From: Brevundimonas sp.
GTDB lineage: Bacteria > Pseudomonadota > Alphaproteobacteria > Caulobacterales > Caulobacteraceae
NCBI RefSeq assembly: GCF_016463295.1
Contig: NZ_JAEMRO010000006.1
Span: 1 to 62,940 of the forward strand
Length of the DNA: 62,940 bases
Reading direction: 5' to 3'
The stretch's first letter is position 1. Every line of letters begins with the position of its first letter. Made by a program: the position numbers and the translations under genes. The notes beneath the pieces were generated by a model that searched no databases, was not told where the DNA came from, and worked only from the letters and a program-made list of their open reading frames with translations. Shown here piece after piece: positions 7,807 through 16,990 of the stretch.

Positions 7807-9674
7807 GGCGGCGGCGAGGGCTCGGCGATCCGGCTGGCCAGCGACAGGGCTCCGCCCAGCATGAGAGCGATCAGGCCCGCCGCAAGCAGCGGTCGCACCG
7901 CCGACCGCTCCGGCGACAGCGGTCTTACGAACATCAGCATCAGCAGGCCCAGCAGCACCAGGACGGCGGGCAGGTCCATGCCGATGCCCAGGAACACCGG
8001 ATGGGCCAGGGTCATCAGCCAGCCGACGCCGAGAACGGCTCCGATACCGATGGGGATGAGGCTGGCGCGCCGGGTCAGGCCGGGATCGATGAAGGCCGTG
8101 ATCGCGGCGACGACGCCGGCCAGCAGGGCGGGCCACAGGAACAGGAAGGCGGTCTGCGGCGCGGCGAACTGGGCCAGACCTGCCAGCACGACGACCAGGC
8201 CGATCAGGCCGCTCCAGCCGCCCCAGACGGTCTTCACCGCCAGTTTGGGCAGGAAGGACAGGGCGATGGCGACAGCGGCTGCCCCGACGACCACATAGTC
8301 CACGCCGCCCAGGCCTATGGTCATCAGCGCGGCCAGGGCGATTCCGCCTGCCGTCACGCGCGGGTCGGACCGAGCGCGCCCGCCCAGCACTGCCAGCCCG
8401 ACAGCCAGAACAGTCAACACGGTGCCTGCCTCGATCCACGGCAGGCGGGCCAGCAGGATGTAGTAGGCCTCCGCACTCTCGGCGCGGGCGGACAGCGGCC
8501 CGGCCAGCAGCCGTACGGCCTGGGTCAGGACGATGCCGGTGGAGACGAACCAGACGGCCTCGATGACACCGCGCCCGCTGTCCGCGAGGGTCAGACCCGC
8601 ATGCGACCGCGCCCGCCAGACGGCGATGCCCAGCGCACCGATCGCGAGTAGAAGCAGGCTCCAGCCCCAGGCCGGATGATGGCCGATCACCGCTCGCCCG
8701 AAGAGGTCGGCATAGACGGTGTCGTAGGCCGCGGTGGGCAGGGCCTCGGCCCTCAGCAGCGCATCGGTCATCTCTAGCGCCTGGCTGCCGATATGCTGGA
8801 CGCTGCCCTGATCCAGGGCGTCGGGCGTGGAGGCCTGGGCGTGATACTGGTCCGGTCGCCCAATAAAGGCCAGGTTGATGCCCTGCACGCCCCGCTCGCG
8901 CGGCACGGTGAAGTCGGTGCCGTTGGGCATAACGCTGTAGACGAAGACAGCCAGGGCGTTGGACGTCACCCCTCCGTCCACACGTCCGGCGATGTCGGCG
9001 AACAGGTCGATGGTCTGGGCATTGCCGCGCCCGGTCTCGAACATCATGGCCCGACCGCCGCCGCCGCGCGCCTCCAGATTGACCACCGCTCCGATGCGGT
9101 CGCGCAAGGGATGCCCGCCCCAGAAGATGCGGGCCCCGTCCAGGTTCAACTCCTCCGCATCGGTCAGGATGACCACCAGCGTCCGCTCCGCCGGACCGCG
9201 CGCGCGGATGGCGCGGACGGATTCCAGAATGGCGGCCACGCCCGTGGAGTCGTCCGCCGCGCCGGGGCTTTCGGGCACGGTGTCATAGTGCGCCATCATG
9301 GCGACAGCCGGCAGGTCGGGACGGCTGCCGGGCAGTACGCCGATCAGATTGGTCGCCGTCAGGGCCTCTGGCGGCAGGGTCAGGCCCGAGCGCTCGATAC
9401 GCTGCACGGCCCGGGGCGACAGCGGCCCGCGTTGGGCCGAGACTTGCAGGCCCAGCGCCTGCATGCGCCGGACCAGCAGGGCTTGCACGCGCGCATGGTC
9501 CGCCGAGCCTATGGGATGGGGGCGCTGGGCGATCTCGCGGACGATGATCATGGCGCGAGTGGCGGAAAAGAGATCACCGTTGGCGCTGGCGTCGCGCGGC
9601 GAGGGACTCTGCAAGGCGAGCACGGCCAGCAGCAGCGCCAGAGCCAGTGATCCAACCAGTGCGACCAGACGCAT
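7776..9674 (-). CDS. M28 family zinc aminopeptidase with C-terminal membrane domain
   Basis: 632 residues from the ATG at 9674, chosen because GGGGGAGGAA lies 8 nt upstream; the frame also offers a TTG at 9692. A signal anchor (residues ~3-22) is followed by an M28 metallopeptidase domain. Zinc ligands are visible: AHYDTVPESPGAADDSTGVAA supplies His and Asp, and ILTDAEELNLDGA supplies the catalytic and ligand Glu pair. Several hydrophobic helices fill residues ~330-615. The catalytic domain probably faces the periplasm. The layout recalls Fxna/ER-aminopeptidase-like M28 proteins. Confidence 0.88.
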   Translation of the reverse strand: MRLVALVGSLALALLLAVLALQSPSPRDASANGDLFSATRAMIIVREIAQRPHPIGSADHARVQALLVRRMQALGLQVSAQRGPLSPRAVQRIERSGLTLPPEALTATNLIGVLPGSRPDLPAVAMMAHYDTVPESPGAADDSTGVAAILESVRAIRARGPAERTLVVILTDAEELNLDGARIFWGGHPLRDRIGAVVNLEARGGGGRAMMFETGRGNAQTIDLFADIAGRVDGGVTSNALAVFVYSVMPNGTDFTVPRERGVQGINLAFIGRPDQYHAQASTPDALDQGSVQHIGSQALEMTDALLRAEALPTAAYDTVYADLFGRAVIGHHPAWGWSLLLLAIGALGIAVWRARSHAGLTLADSGRGVIEAVWFVSTGIVLTQAVRLLAGPLSARAESAEAYYILLARLPWIEAGTVLTVLAVGLAVLGGRARSDPRVTAGGIALAALMTIGLGGVDYVVVGAAAVAIALSFLPKLAVKTVWGGWSGLIGLVVVLAGLAQFAAPQTAFLFLWPALLAGVVAAITAFIDPGLTRRASLIPIGIGAVLGVGWLMTLAHPVFLGIGMDLPAVLVLLGLLMLMFVRPLSPERSAVRPLLAAGLIALMLGGALSLASRIAEPSPPPQPPSVQTVL

Positions 9675-9753
9675 GCGCGGTTCCTCCCCCAAGACGGATG
9701 CAAGCTAGCGGCCTATTCGAGCAGCGTCATCCCGGGACGATCACACACGATTT

Positions 9754-9880
9754 CCGCTCATCCCGGCGAATGCCGGGATCCAGATCACATGACTCGCTTT
9801 CGCTTGCCCGTGCACTGAGCATACTGCTTCGGCTGTCTGAGTTTCTGCATCTGGGTCCCGGCATTCGCCGGGATGAGCGG
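9754..9880. repeat. Long inverted repeat, 32-bp arms
   Basis: The left arm 9754-9785 and right arm 9849-9880 are reverse complements with one mismatch, separated by 63 bp. Each arm contains its own smaller palindrome (CCCGGCGAATGCCGGG on the left). It lies between the cheR 3' end and the M28 gene start. Elements with this CATCCCGGCGAATGCCGGGA core are common intergenic repeats in alphaproteobacteria. No ORF is inside. Confidence 0.8.
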
Positions 9881-9888
9881 ACAAAAAA

Positions 9889-10704
9889 CTAAGCCGCGCG
9901 CCTCAGCGCCGACGGGGCCTTGACGTACAGGCCCTTGCGGCCCGCCACGGGTCGGAAGGCCACGCTGTCGCCGGCCAGTTGCTCGTCAGGCCCCAGGAAC
10001 AGGCAGCCGTCGTCGACCAGCCGACGCTCCAGATTGTCCAGGATGTCGCCCCGCCGCGACGGCTCGGCGTCGCTGAGCACATGGCGGCAGAAGATGACAT
10101 CGAAGCGATAGTCGTCCTTGGGCGGCTCGACCAGGTTGGAGCGGGCGAACTGCACCGCGGCCTTCAGTTGCGGCTTGGCGACCCAGGTGTCCTCGACCTG
10201 ATCGAACCAGCGCAGCATGGTCTGGGCCTTCAGCCCCCGCTGGATCTCGAAACCGGTGTAGGCGCCCGACTTGGCCTTCTCCAGCGCCCGGCGTGACAGG
10301 TCGGTCCCCGTAACCTCGATGGCCAGCCCTTGTTCCAGCGCCGGCATGGCCAGGGACCAGGCCTCCTGCCCCGTCGAACACCCTGCGGACCAGACGGTGA
10401 CGGGCGCTCCGCCCCGCGCGGCAGACAGGGCGGGCAGAAGTTCCCCGGCGAAGGTGTCGAACGATGACCGATCACGTCGAAACCAGGTCTCCGGCGTCAG
10501 CAGGGCCTCGATCACCGCCCAGCCCAGCGAGGCCACCGGCTTGGCCCACAGCGCCGCCAGCATGGTCTCGACGCTTTCGAACGATTGCGCCCGTGCCACC
10601 GGCCCCAGCCGATGCTCGACCAGCTTCATCCGCTCGCGCGTCAGCCGCATCCCCGCACGCGAGGACATCAGGGCTTGCAGGCGATCGAAATCGTCCGGTG
10701 ACAT
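9889..10704 (-). CDS. cheR: CheR-type protein-glutamate methyltransferase
   Basis: 271 residues. It transfers methyl groups from S-adenosylmethionine to receptor glutamates. Seen: an N-terminal helical CheR domain (residues ~1-75); the PETWFRRDRSSFDTF motif at the domain junction; the SAM-binding loop WSAGCSTGQEAWSLAM; the DVIFCRHVLSDAEPSRRGDIL segment; and a final LVDDGCLFLGPDEQL strand. It starts 4 bp after the cheY-like gene and lies downstream of chpT on the same strand. No MCP, CheA or CheB is in the window, so it is an orphan methyltransferase here. Confidence 0.9.
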   Translation of the reverse strand: MSPDDFDRLQALMSSRAGMRLTRERMKLVEHRLGPVARAQSFESVETMLAALWAKPVASLGWAVIEALLTPETWFRRDRSSFDTFAGELLPALSAARGGAPVTVWSAGCSTGQEAWSLAMPALEQGLAIEVTGTDLSRRALEKAKSGAYTGFEIQRGLKAQTMLRWFDQVEDTWVAKPQLKAAVQFARSNLVEPPKDDYRFDVIFCRHVLSDAEPSRRGDILDNLERRLVDDGCLFLGPDEQLAGDSVAFRPVAGRKGLYVKAPSALRRAA

Positions 10705-10708
10705 CAGG

Positions 10709-11107
10709 TCAGACGGCTCCCACTTCGGCGAATTTGGAGGTCAGGATGTCGCCGTCGAACGGCTTCATTACATAGTCGTCGGCCCCGGCGGAAAGGGCCT
10801 CGGCGATGCGTTCGGCGCGGGTCTCGATGGTGCAGAACAGGACCTTCGGCGCGCCGCCGCCGGGCAGGGTGCGCAGCCGACGCAGAAAGGCCATCCCATC
10901 CATCACCGGCATGGACCAGTCCAGCAGGATCACCTCCGGCATGGAAGACGAGCAGAAGATCAAGGCCTCGGCACCGTCGCCTGCCTCGTCGACCTCGAAG
11001 CCCAGGCCCTCGACGATCCGGCGCGCCACCTTGCGGATGATGCGGCTGTCATCGACGATCAGACAGGTTCTGGGGGTCAAGACAGTGTCACTCCGACTGG
11101 CGTCCAC
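10709..11107 (-). CDS. CheY-like single-domain response regulator
   Basis: 132 residues from a GTG, consisting of a receiver domain with no output domain. Phospho-acceptor Asp63 lies in VILLDWSMPVMDG, the acidic pair is in IVDDSR (Asp19-Asp20), and the conserved Lys is in DYVMKPFDGD. It sits between chpT (73 bp upstream) and cheR (4 bp downstream). The Caulobacter chpT locus, as I recall it, has the same chpT-cheY-cheR order. Its partner kinase cannot be read from sequence; co-transcription with chpT suggests a link to motility or cell-cycle signalling. Confidence 0.9.
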   Translation of the reverse strand: MDASRSDTVLTPRTCLIVDDSRIIRKVARRIVEGLGFEVDEAGDGAEALIFCSSSMPEVILLDWSMPVMDGMAFLRRLRTLPGGGAPKVLFCTIETRAERIAEALSAGADDYVMKPFDGDILTSKFAEVGAV

Positions 11108-11180
11108 AACGTTTACGTGTGCGACGCCCCTATGATGGTCGGAGCCGGTTAACGGAACCTTGGCAAGCCGCGTTAAGACA

Positions 11181-11858
11181 TTACGCGGGTATTGTGACGG
11201 TGAGGATAACTCGCCCCTCTTCGGCCTGTACCGTCAGGTTTCCCCCCGCATCGTGGGCCGTCAGCCACAGCCAGTAGGGCTGAATCCATTGGCCTTGGAG
11301 GCCCTCGGTCAGCGGTTGACCCGCCAGGCCAGCGATCGCCTCGGGTTTCAAGCGCGCACGCGTGCCCTCGGCCAGGCCCTCGAACACAACCATACCGTCC
11401 TCGACGCGGCTGGACACGGTGGCGATGCCGCCGGACGGCAGGGCCGCCATGGTCAGATAGGCCAGATTGACCAGCGCCCGCGACTGGGCTTTGGACCAGG
11501 TCTGGTCCGGCACTTTCCAGACCAGGCTGGCGCGACCGCCGCCGGTCAGGGCATCGACGATCCCACCCAGTTCGCCACCCGAAAACGTCTCCGAGGTCGT
11601 GGCGGCCCCGAAGGCGACGCGGGCGAAGGCGACGAGGGCGACCATCTTGGCCGCGCTGGCCTCGATCAGGCCCATGGCGTCGTCGCGCATGTCCTGGGCC
11701 GAAGGGTCCTTCAGCAGGTCCAGACCGGACGAGATCGCCCCCGCCGGGCTGATAAAGTCGTGGCACAGCTTGCCCGCGATCAGGGCGGCCAGGGCTTGGC
11801 CGTCTGGCATGTCGGCGGCAGGGCGGGCAGGGGCGTCGAGCGTATCGGTATCGGTCAT
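11181..11858 (-). CDS. chpT: Histidine phosphotransferase ChpT
   Basis: 225 residues. In Caulobacter, ChpT relays phosphate from the hybrid kinase CckA to the regulators CtrA and CpdR. Seen: the phosphorylatable His33 in KLCHDFISPAGAISSGLDLL on helix 1 of the DHp-like four-helix domain, followed by a degenerate HATPase-like C-terminal domain without ATP-binding N and G boxes (residues ~90-220). The ATG at 11858 is used. Its target CtrA is encoded in this same window at 34077-34784. Confidence 0.93.
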   Translation of the reverse strand: MTDTDTLDAPARPAADMPDGQALAALIAGKLCHDFISPAGAISSGLDLLKDPSAQDMRDDAMGLIEASAAKMVALVAFARVAFGAATTSETFSGGELGGIVDALTGGGRASLVWKVPDQTWSKAQSRALVNLAYLTMAALPSGGIATVSSRVEDGMVVFEGLAEGTRARLKPEAIAGLAGQPLTEGLQGQWIQPYWLWLTAHDAGGNLTVQAEEGRVILTVTIPA

Positions 11859-11951
11859 CGGGCCTTGGAAACGGATTACTTGAGGAGATGCGGCGACGCT
11901 GCCCTGATTTGCCGGTTCATGAAACCGTGCGGATGCTCTATCGCAGCGCGA

Positions 11952-12752
11952 ATGATCGCCGCCGCCAGACCCGACCTGATCGCAGACCTTGCCTCCGGTG
12001 CCCTGACCGAAGCCCTGGCCGACATCGCCGAGGACGCCGCTCGGGTCATTCTGCCCTACTGGCGGACCGGCACGGTGGTGACCACCAAAGCCGACGACAG
12101 CCCCGTCACCCTGGCCGATCAGCAGGCCGAGGCCCTGATCCTGTCGCGGCTGGCAGCTCTGTATCCGGACGTGCAGGCCGTGGCGGAAGAAGCGGTGGCC
12201 GACGGCGGTGTGCCCGCCATCACCGGCGACTGGTTCTGGCTGATCGATCCGCTGGACGGCACGCGCGGCTTCGTGGCGGGCAAGGAAAGCTTCACCGTCA
12301 ACATCGCCTTAGTGCGCGGCGATGCGGTGGTCGCCGGGGTGGTGACGGCGCCCGCGACCTCGACCACCTGGCGCAGCGGCCCGCATCCCGACGGCGGAGC
12401 CTTCCGTCGCCGCTTCGGTGAGGGCTGGCAGGCTATCAAGGTCCGCGACCGCCCGGCTCGCCCTGTCGCGGTCATGAGCCACAGCCTGACGGACGAGGAG
12501 GCCCAGCGACTGGCCTCGCGCCACGGCTGCATGGACTGGCAGGGCACGGATTCATCGCTCAAGTTCTGCCTGATCGCCGAGGGGCGCTTTGATGCCTATC
12601 CCCGCACCGGCCCGACCTCGGAATGGGACACCGCGGCGGGCCAGGCGGTGCTTGAGGCCGCCGGCGGGCGGGTCATGGCCGAGGACGGCACGCCGTTCCG
12701 CTATGGCAAGCCCGGCTTCCTGAACGGTGGCTTCGTGGCGGTCGGCAGCTAG
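11952..12752 (+). CDS. cysQ: 3'(2'),5'-bisphosphate nucleotidase CysQ
   Basis: 266 residues from the ATG at 11952; an in-frame ATG at 11919 is possible. It is a metal-dependent phosphatase of the inositol-monophosphatase superfamily that removes the 3' phosphate of PAP, a by-product of sulfate assimilation. Seen: the EEAVADGG metal-binding glutamates; WFWLIDPLDGTRGFV, where the two Asp bind metal; SFTVNIALV typical of CysQ; and the C-terminal GPTSEWDTAAGQAVLEAAGG motif. The open frame extends far upstream but without family similarity. It overlaps the next, convergent gene by 4 bp. Confidence 0.88.
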   Translation: MIAAARPDLIADLASGALTEALADIAEDAARVILPYWRTGTVVTTKADDSPVTLADQQAEALILSRLAALYPDVQAVAEEAVADGGVPAITGDWFWLIDPLDGTRGFVAGKESFTVNIALVRGDAVVAGVVTAPATSTTWRSGPHPDGGAFRRRFGEGWQAIKVRDRPARPVAVMSHSLTDEEAQRLASRHGCMDWQGTDSSLKFCLIAEGRFDAYPRTGPTSEWDTAAGQAVLEAAGGRVMAEDGTPFRYGKPGFLNGGFVAVGS

Positions 12753-13990
12753 GCCCGCGCCATCCGAAGCGACACCTGCTCGGCGCGTTCGGCCAGGGCG
12801 GTCGCGCCCCATTCCCGCGCGGTCGTCGATGCCTCGGCCAGCATCATGCCGACGGCGCTCGCTGACGTACCGGTCAGACGACTACGCGCCAGCATCAGAT
12901 GCGCCATGCCGATCTGGTCGGCCGCCCAGTCCAGCGGGGGTCGGCTGACAGGCGCGGCAAGGCGGCGATGCACCATCGCCTCCAGACCCTGGATGGCCTT
13001 CACATCGCCCATGGCCTCGGCCAGCGACGCCTCGGCGGACAGGCGACGCTCGCGGGCCATGGCCCCCAGCATCAGGCCCGGCTCGCGCGTCATCGCCTCG
13101 GCCTGGGCCAGGATCAGCAGCGGCGTCTGGGTCGGGCCCTGGGCCAACTGGACCGCCGCCCAGTCCAGCGGGCTGTGGTCCGGCGTGAACTGATCGGCGG
13201 CGGCGTCGAACAGGGCCTGCCCCTGGGCTTCGGCTGTCGTGTCGCCCGCCAGACCGGCCAGCGCCTTCAGCCCGACCGCTGCCAGCGTCAGGGCCCGCGC
13301 CCGCGTGATCGGGCGCTGTTCCGGTGCGGAGGCTTCGACCAGGGCACGCAAGTCCTGACCCACCCGGTCCAGCAGGACGATGTCGCGTCGCTCGATCCCG
13401 AGCCGCAGGGCCAGCCCGGCCCAATCCAGGGTCAACTCGTCGGCGACGGTGGCGGGCAGGTGACGCTGCTCGCGACGGGCGGCGTCGAACAGCGCGAGCG
13501 CCGTGGGTGCAGCGTCCTGCGAGGGGTTCATGTCGGTGCGGCGCGCGGCCAGTCTTGCGCCGAGCGCCACGGCCCAAGCCTGTGTTCTCGCGCGCTCCGG
13601 GTACAAGGCCTGCACATCGCCGGTGGCCACAATCAGCCGTTCCGGTCCGCCGAACAGATCGAAGCGGGCCAGGTGGATTTCGCCAGCCTCCAGCCCCGCG
13701 GCCGCGGCTTGATCGGTCGTGCGGGCGTGTCTCGCGGCATCGGATGCACAGGACGCGGCCTTGGTCAGCGACGCCGCCGACCCGGTGCGCCGCGCATGGT
13801 CGCGCCAGAGAAGAGAGGCCCGCATCCAGGCTTCGAAGGGACGGGCACAGGACACCCGGCCCGCGTCGGTGGTCTCGCGCCGCGCCTCGGCCTCGATCAG
13901 GTCGGCGCCGATGAGTTCCAGCCAGCCCAGATCGTCGCTCTCGCGCGCCTTTTCGAACAGCTTACGCAGGTCACGACCGAACTCGAACAT
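12749..13990 (-). CDS. Alanine-rich helical protein, TPR-like, function unknown
   Basis: 413 residues from the ATG at 13990 (MFEFGRDLRKLFEKAR). The whole chain is alpha-helical and Ala/Leu/Arg rich with TPR/SEL-like periodicity, e.g. DHARRTGSAASLTKAASCAS and DAARREQRHLPATVADEL. I see no signal peptide, membrane segment or catalytic motif. I do not recognise the family; Caulobacteraceae have comparable conserved hypotheticals. It is convergent with cysQ. Confidence 0.75.
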   Translation of the reverse strand: MFEFGRDLRKLFEKARESDDLGWLELIGADLIEAEARRETTDAGRVSCARPFEAWMRASLLWRDHARRTGSAASLTKAASCASDAARHARTTDQAAAAGLEAGEIHLARFDLFGGPERLIVATGDVQALYPERARTQAWAVALGARLAARRTDMNPSQDAAPTALALFDAARREQRHLPATVADELTLDWAGLALRLGIERRDIVLLDRVGQDLRALVEASAPEQRPITRARALTLAAVGLKALAGLAGDTTAEAQGQALFDAAADQFTPDHSPLDWAAVQLAQGPTQTPLLILAQAEAMTREPGLMLGAMARERRLSAEASLAEAMGDVKAIQGLEAMVHRRLAAPVSRPPLDWAADQIGMAHLMLARSRLTGTSASAVGMMLAEASTTAREWGATALAERAEQVSLRMARA

Positions 13991-14096
13991 GGGCGATGCG
14001 ACTCCGTTATCCCGGTTCGGGACGAAGGATGCGCCCCGGGGCCGTCCCACGCAAACGCGACGCCAGCCCGGCGGTTCGGCTTGGCCGTGGGGAAGT

Positions 14097-14627
14097 CTAT
14101 TTCAGGGCGTCAAACAGGTTGGCCCGCAGAGCGTCAGCCGACCCCAGAAACTCGTCCACCTCTTCACCGATGTGATCCAGCGTCACGCCGCCGTCAGTGA
14201 TCACGTAGCGTTCCAGATAGACGGAGTCGTCCTCGATCAAGGCCTTGCCGATCCGGAAGCGCGAGTTGAAATCCGCGACCACCGGAGTGACCTTGGGTGC
14301 ATTGCCATCCTCAATGATCCAGGCCGCGCGCAGCATCAGACCCAGGCATCCCGGGGGATGGCCTTCTACATCGCACGCCATCAACTGCGCACGGAAACGG
14401 AAGCCGCTCGTGGTGGTGATGCTGAACTCGGTTTCGCTCTTCTTTTCCACGGACTTGTAGCCCTGACGGCCCAAAACGTCGCTCACCTCTGCGGCGCTCA
14501 AAGACCTGAAGACGGTGGCGGTCACCGTCCGCTCCAGCCCTCGCGCGTCCTGGGCTGTGACGCCCGAAGGGTAAGCGGCCAGCAGCGCAGCGGCTGTGGA
14601 CAGCGACAGGATGGCGGTGATTTTCAT
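14097..14627 (-). CDS. YbjN-domain secreted protein
   Basis: 176 residues from the ATG at 14627. A signal peptide (residues 1-25, ending SGVTAQD) precedes a YbjN-like domain: SLSAAEVSDVLGRQGYKSV, then FRFRAQLMACD, then ADFNSRFRIGKALIEDDSVYLERYVI and the closing IGEEVDEFLGS. YbjN proteins resemble type III secretion chaperones in fold and their role in periplasmic forms is unknown. Two cysteines in the middle could form a disulfide. It stands alone between unrelated genes. Confidence 0.85.
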   Translation of the reverse strand: MKITAILSLSTAAALLAAYPSGVTAQDARGLERTVTATVFRSLSAAEVSDVLGRQGYKSVEKKSETEFSITTTSGFRFRAQLMACDVEGHPPGCLGLMLRAAWIIEDGNAPKVTPVVADFNSRFRIGKALIEDDSVYLERYVITDGGVTLDHIGEEVDEFLGSADALRANLFDALK

Positions 14628-14718
14628 GACACGGTTCCCCAGTTGAGCGGCCAGATAGCCGTCGGTTGTATGGCGGAACAAGCCCCCCGAATCCGACGAA
14701 AGCTGACGTGGGTGGGCT

Positions 14719-15069
14719 TCAGCCCAAGGACGGCGTGCGCGCACGGCAAGCGCTCAAGGCCGTCTGCGCGGTCTCATTCCGCGCCGTCAGTTCGCGCACG
14801 GCCTGCACCCGCGCGCGCGTCATCTCGGCCTCCACCGTCGCCGTCGGACGCCGCGCGGCCTGGCCGGACTGGATCGTGGTCAGCGACCAGTAAAGCGCTG
14901 CATCATATAGCGCCTGACCCTCGCCGCTCTCCCCACCTTCCAGCTCCGACGCCGCCTGGGTCAGGCCCGAACAGCGCAGAGCCTCGGCATAGGTGGGCGC
15001 CGTCAGACGCGGGGCCGCAGCCGCCTGCGGCTCCATAACGCTCCAGGCCATCAAAGCCGCGACAAGCAT
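14719..15069 (-). CDS. Small secreted protein, function unknown
   Basis: 116 residues with a short signal peptide (MLVAALMAWSVMEPQAAAA). The mature part is helical, with two cysteines (LRCSGLT and LSACRARTP) that could pair. No recognisable family. It lies downstream of prfC on the same strand, separated by 85 bp. Confidence 0.65.
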   Translation of the reverse strand: MLVAALMAWSVMEPQAAAAPRLTAPTYAEALRCSGLTQAASELEGGESGEGQALYDAALYWSLTTIQSGQAARRPTATVEAEMTRARVQAVRELTARNETAQTALSACRARTPSLG

Positions 15070-15154
15070 TCAGACCTCCACGCCATCGGTGGCGTCTTCG
15101 GGCCGCACACAACCACGGCGAGGCGGCACGGAAAAGGCCAAATCGGCTCGGGTT

Positions 15155-16801
15155 CTAGCCCCGCTCCTTCGTGCGTGTGAAGGCCACATTCGGGAAGCGT
15201 TCGCCGACATAGCCGGTTTCCCAGCTGGACTTTGCGAGGAAGACGGGGTCGTTGTTGATATCGGTGGCCATCTGGCCGCGGTATTTGCCGGCGAAATCCT
15301 CGACGTCGGCCTTTGAGCCGCCGACCCAGCGGGCTTCGGCGTAAGGGCTCGGCTCGAAGATGACTTCCAGCCCGTATTCCTCGCCCAGACGGTCGGCCAT
15401 GACCTCGAACTGCAACTGGCCGACGGCTCCGACGATGAAGTCGCTGCCCAATTCGGGGCGGAACAGCTGGGTGACGCCTTCCTCGGCCAGGCCGTCGAGC
15501 GCCTTTTTCAGGTGTTTGGCCTTCAGCGGATCCTTGACCCGGACGCGCTGCAGGATTTCCGGCGCGAAGTTGGGCAGGCCGGCGAACCGGATCAGGCCGC
15601 TTTCCGACAGGCTGTCGCCGACCCGCAGGACGCCGTGGTTCGGAATGCCGATCACGTCGCCGGCAAAGGCGTCCTCGGCCAGTTCGCGGTCGCTGGCGAA
15701 GAACATGATCGGGGCGTTGACCGACAGCTGCTTGCCGGTGTTCTGGACCTTCAGCTTCATGCCGCGCTTGAACGAGCCGCTGGCCATGCGGAACATGGCG
15801 ATGCGGTCGCGGTGGTTCGGGTCCATATTGGCCTGGACCTTGAAGACGAAGCCGGTAACTTCGCTGCTGCCCGGATCGACCGTCAGATCGACGGGGGCGG
15901 GGGCGTTGCGGGTTTCGGGTGGAGCCGCCTTCTGGGCCTTCATGACCTTGGGCGGCGGGGCCCATTCGCCGATGGCAGCCAGCAGTTCGTCGATGCCGAA
16001 ATGGCGCAGGGCCGAGCCCCACAGCACAGGCGTCATATGACCTTCCAGGAACGACTGACGGTCGAAAGTCGGGTAGCCGGCCTCGACCAGCTCCTGCGCC
16101 TCGATCATCTCCTGATGCTCGCCCTCTTCGAAATAGTGTGCGGCGTCGGCCAGGGGCAGGGCCTCGGGGTGGGGTACGTCCTCCTTGGATCCCGCAGGCT
16201 TCTTGGCATAGGGCTGGAACCGGCCGGTGCCCATCTCGACCATGCCGCGCAGACGGTTGCCGCTCTGGGCCGGCCACCAGATGGGCGCGGGGTCAAGCTG
16301 AAGGCGGCTGGCGATCTCGTCCAGCAGGGCCATCGGATCCTGGGCCTCGCGGTCCAGCTTGTTGATGAAGGTGATGATCGGGATATCCCGAAGACGACAC
16401 ACCTCGAACAGCTTCAGCGTTTGCGGCTCGATCCCCTTGGCGGCGTCCAGAACCATGATGGCGCAGTCGGCGGCGGTCAAAGTGCGATAGGTGTCCTCGG
16501 AAAAGTCCTCGTGGCCCGGGGTGTCCAGCAGGTTGAACATCTTGGCGACGCCGTCGGATGTCGTGTGCTCGAACGTCATGACCGAGGCGCTGACGGAGAT
16601 CCCGCGTTCCTTCTCGATCTTCATCCAGTCGGACTGCGTGCGCCGGTTCTCGCCCCGCGCCCGCACGGCCCCGGCCGCACGAATGGCCCCGCCCGCCAGC
16701 AGGATATGCTCGGTTAGGGTGGTCTTGCCGGCGTCGGGGTGGGCAATGATGGCGAAGGTCCTGCGACGCAGGGCCTCCTGTTCGATGGTCAGTTTAGACA
16801 T
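15155..16801 (-). CDS. prfC: Peptide chain release factor 3
   Basis: 548 residues from the ATG at 16801, with AAGGAAA upstream. RF3 is the GTPase that recycles RF1 and RF2 from ribosomes after termination. Seen: P-loop AHPDAGKTTLTEH; switch region EKERGISVSASVMTFEH; DTPGHEDFSEDTYR; the NKLDRE guanine-specificity motif; then a beta-barrel domain II and an RF3-specific C-terminal domain (FAPEILQRVRVKDPLKAKHL, GAVGQLQFEVMADRL). The frame continues upstream to 16843 but without homology. Confidence 0.97.
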   Translation of the reverse strand: MSKLTIEQEALRRRTFAIIAHPDAGKTTLTEHILLAGGAIRAAGAVRARGENRRTQSDWMKIEKERGISVSASVMTFEHTTSDGVAKMFNLLDTPGHEDFSEDTYRTLTAADCAIMVLDAAKGIEPQTLKLFEVCRLRDIPIITFINKLDREAQDPMALLDEIASRLQLDPAPIWWPAQSGNRLRGMVEMGTGRFQPYAKKPAGSKEDVPHPEALPLADAAHYFEEGEHQEMIEAQELVEAGYPTFDRQSFLEGHMTPVLWGSALRHFGIDELLAAIGEWAPPPKVMKAQKAAPPETRNAPAPVDLTVDPGSSEVTGFVFKVQANMDPNHRDRIAMFRMASGSFKRGMKLKVQNTGKQLSVNAPIMFFASDRELAEDAFAGDVIGIPNHGVLRVGDSLSESGLIRFAGLPNFAPEILQRVRVKDPLKAKHLKKALDGLAEEGVTQLFRPELGSDFIVGAVGQLQFEVMADRLGEEYGLEVIFEPSPYAEARWVGGSKADVEDFAGKYRGQMATDINNDPVFLAKSSWETGYVGERFPNVAFTRTKERG

Positions 16802-16990
16802 GGAGTTTCCTTGAGCCGCGCGACCTAGCGCGGACCGCCCCAAAAGTCACCCGATGCGCGGACGCAGGCAACGTCTACCGGCGAGTGCGAATACCCCTTG
16901 GCAAGGCAGGGTTATCGGGTCCATTGTCCTTGCAGGCGAGACGTTCCGGTCACGCAATCGGGCGCCGCCTTTGGAAACGAAGGAACGGAC

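Noticed and set aside
9754..9880. Insertion-sequence ends
   Set aside because: Only 63 bp lies between the arms, with no transposase frame; better described as a dispersed intergenic repeat.
11160..11951. The 264-codon extension upstream of cysQ
   Set aside because: It is antisense to chpT and lacks CysQ homology; the family begins at about 11952.
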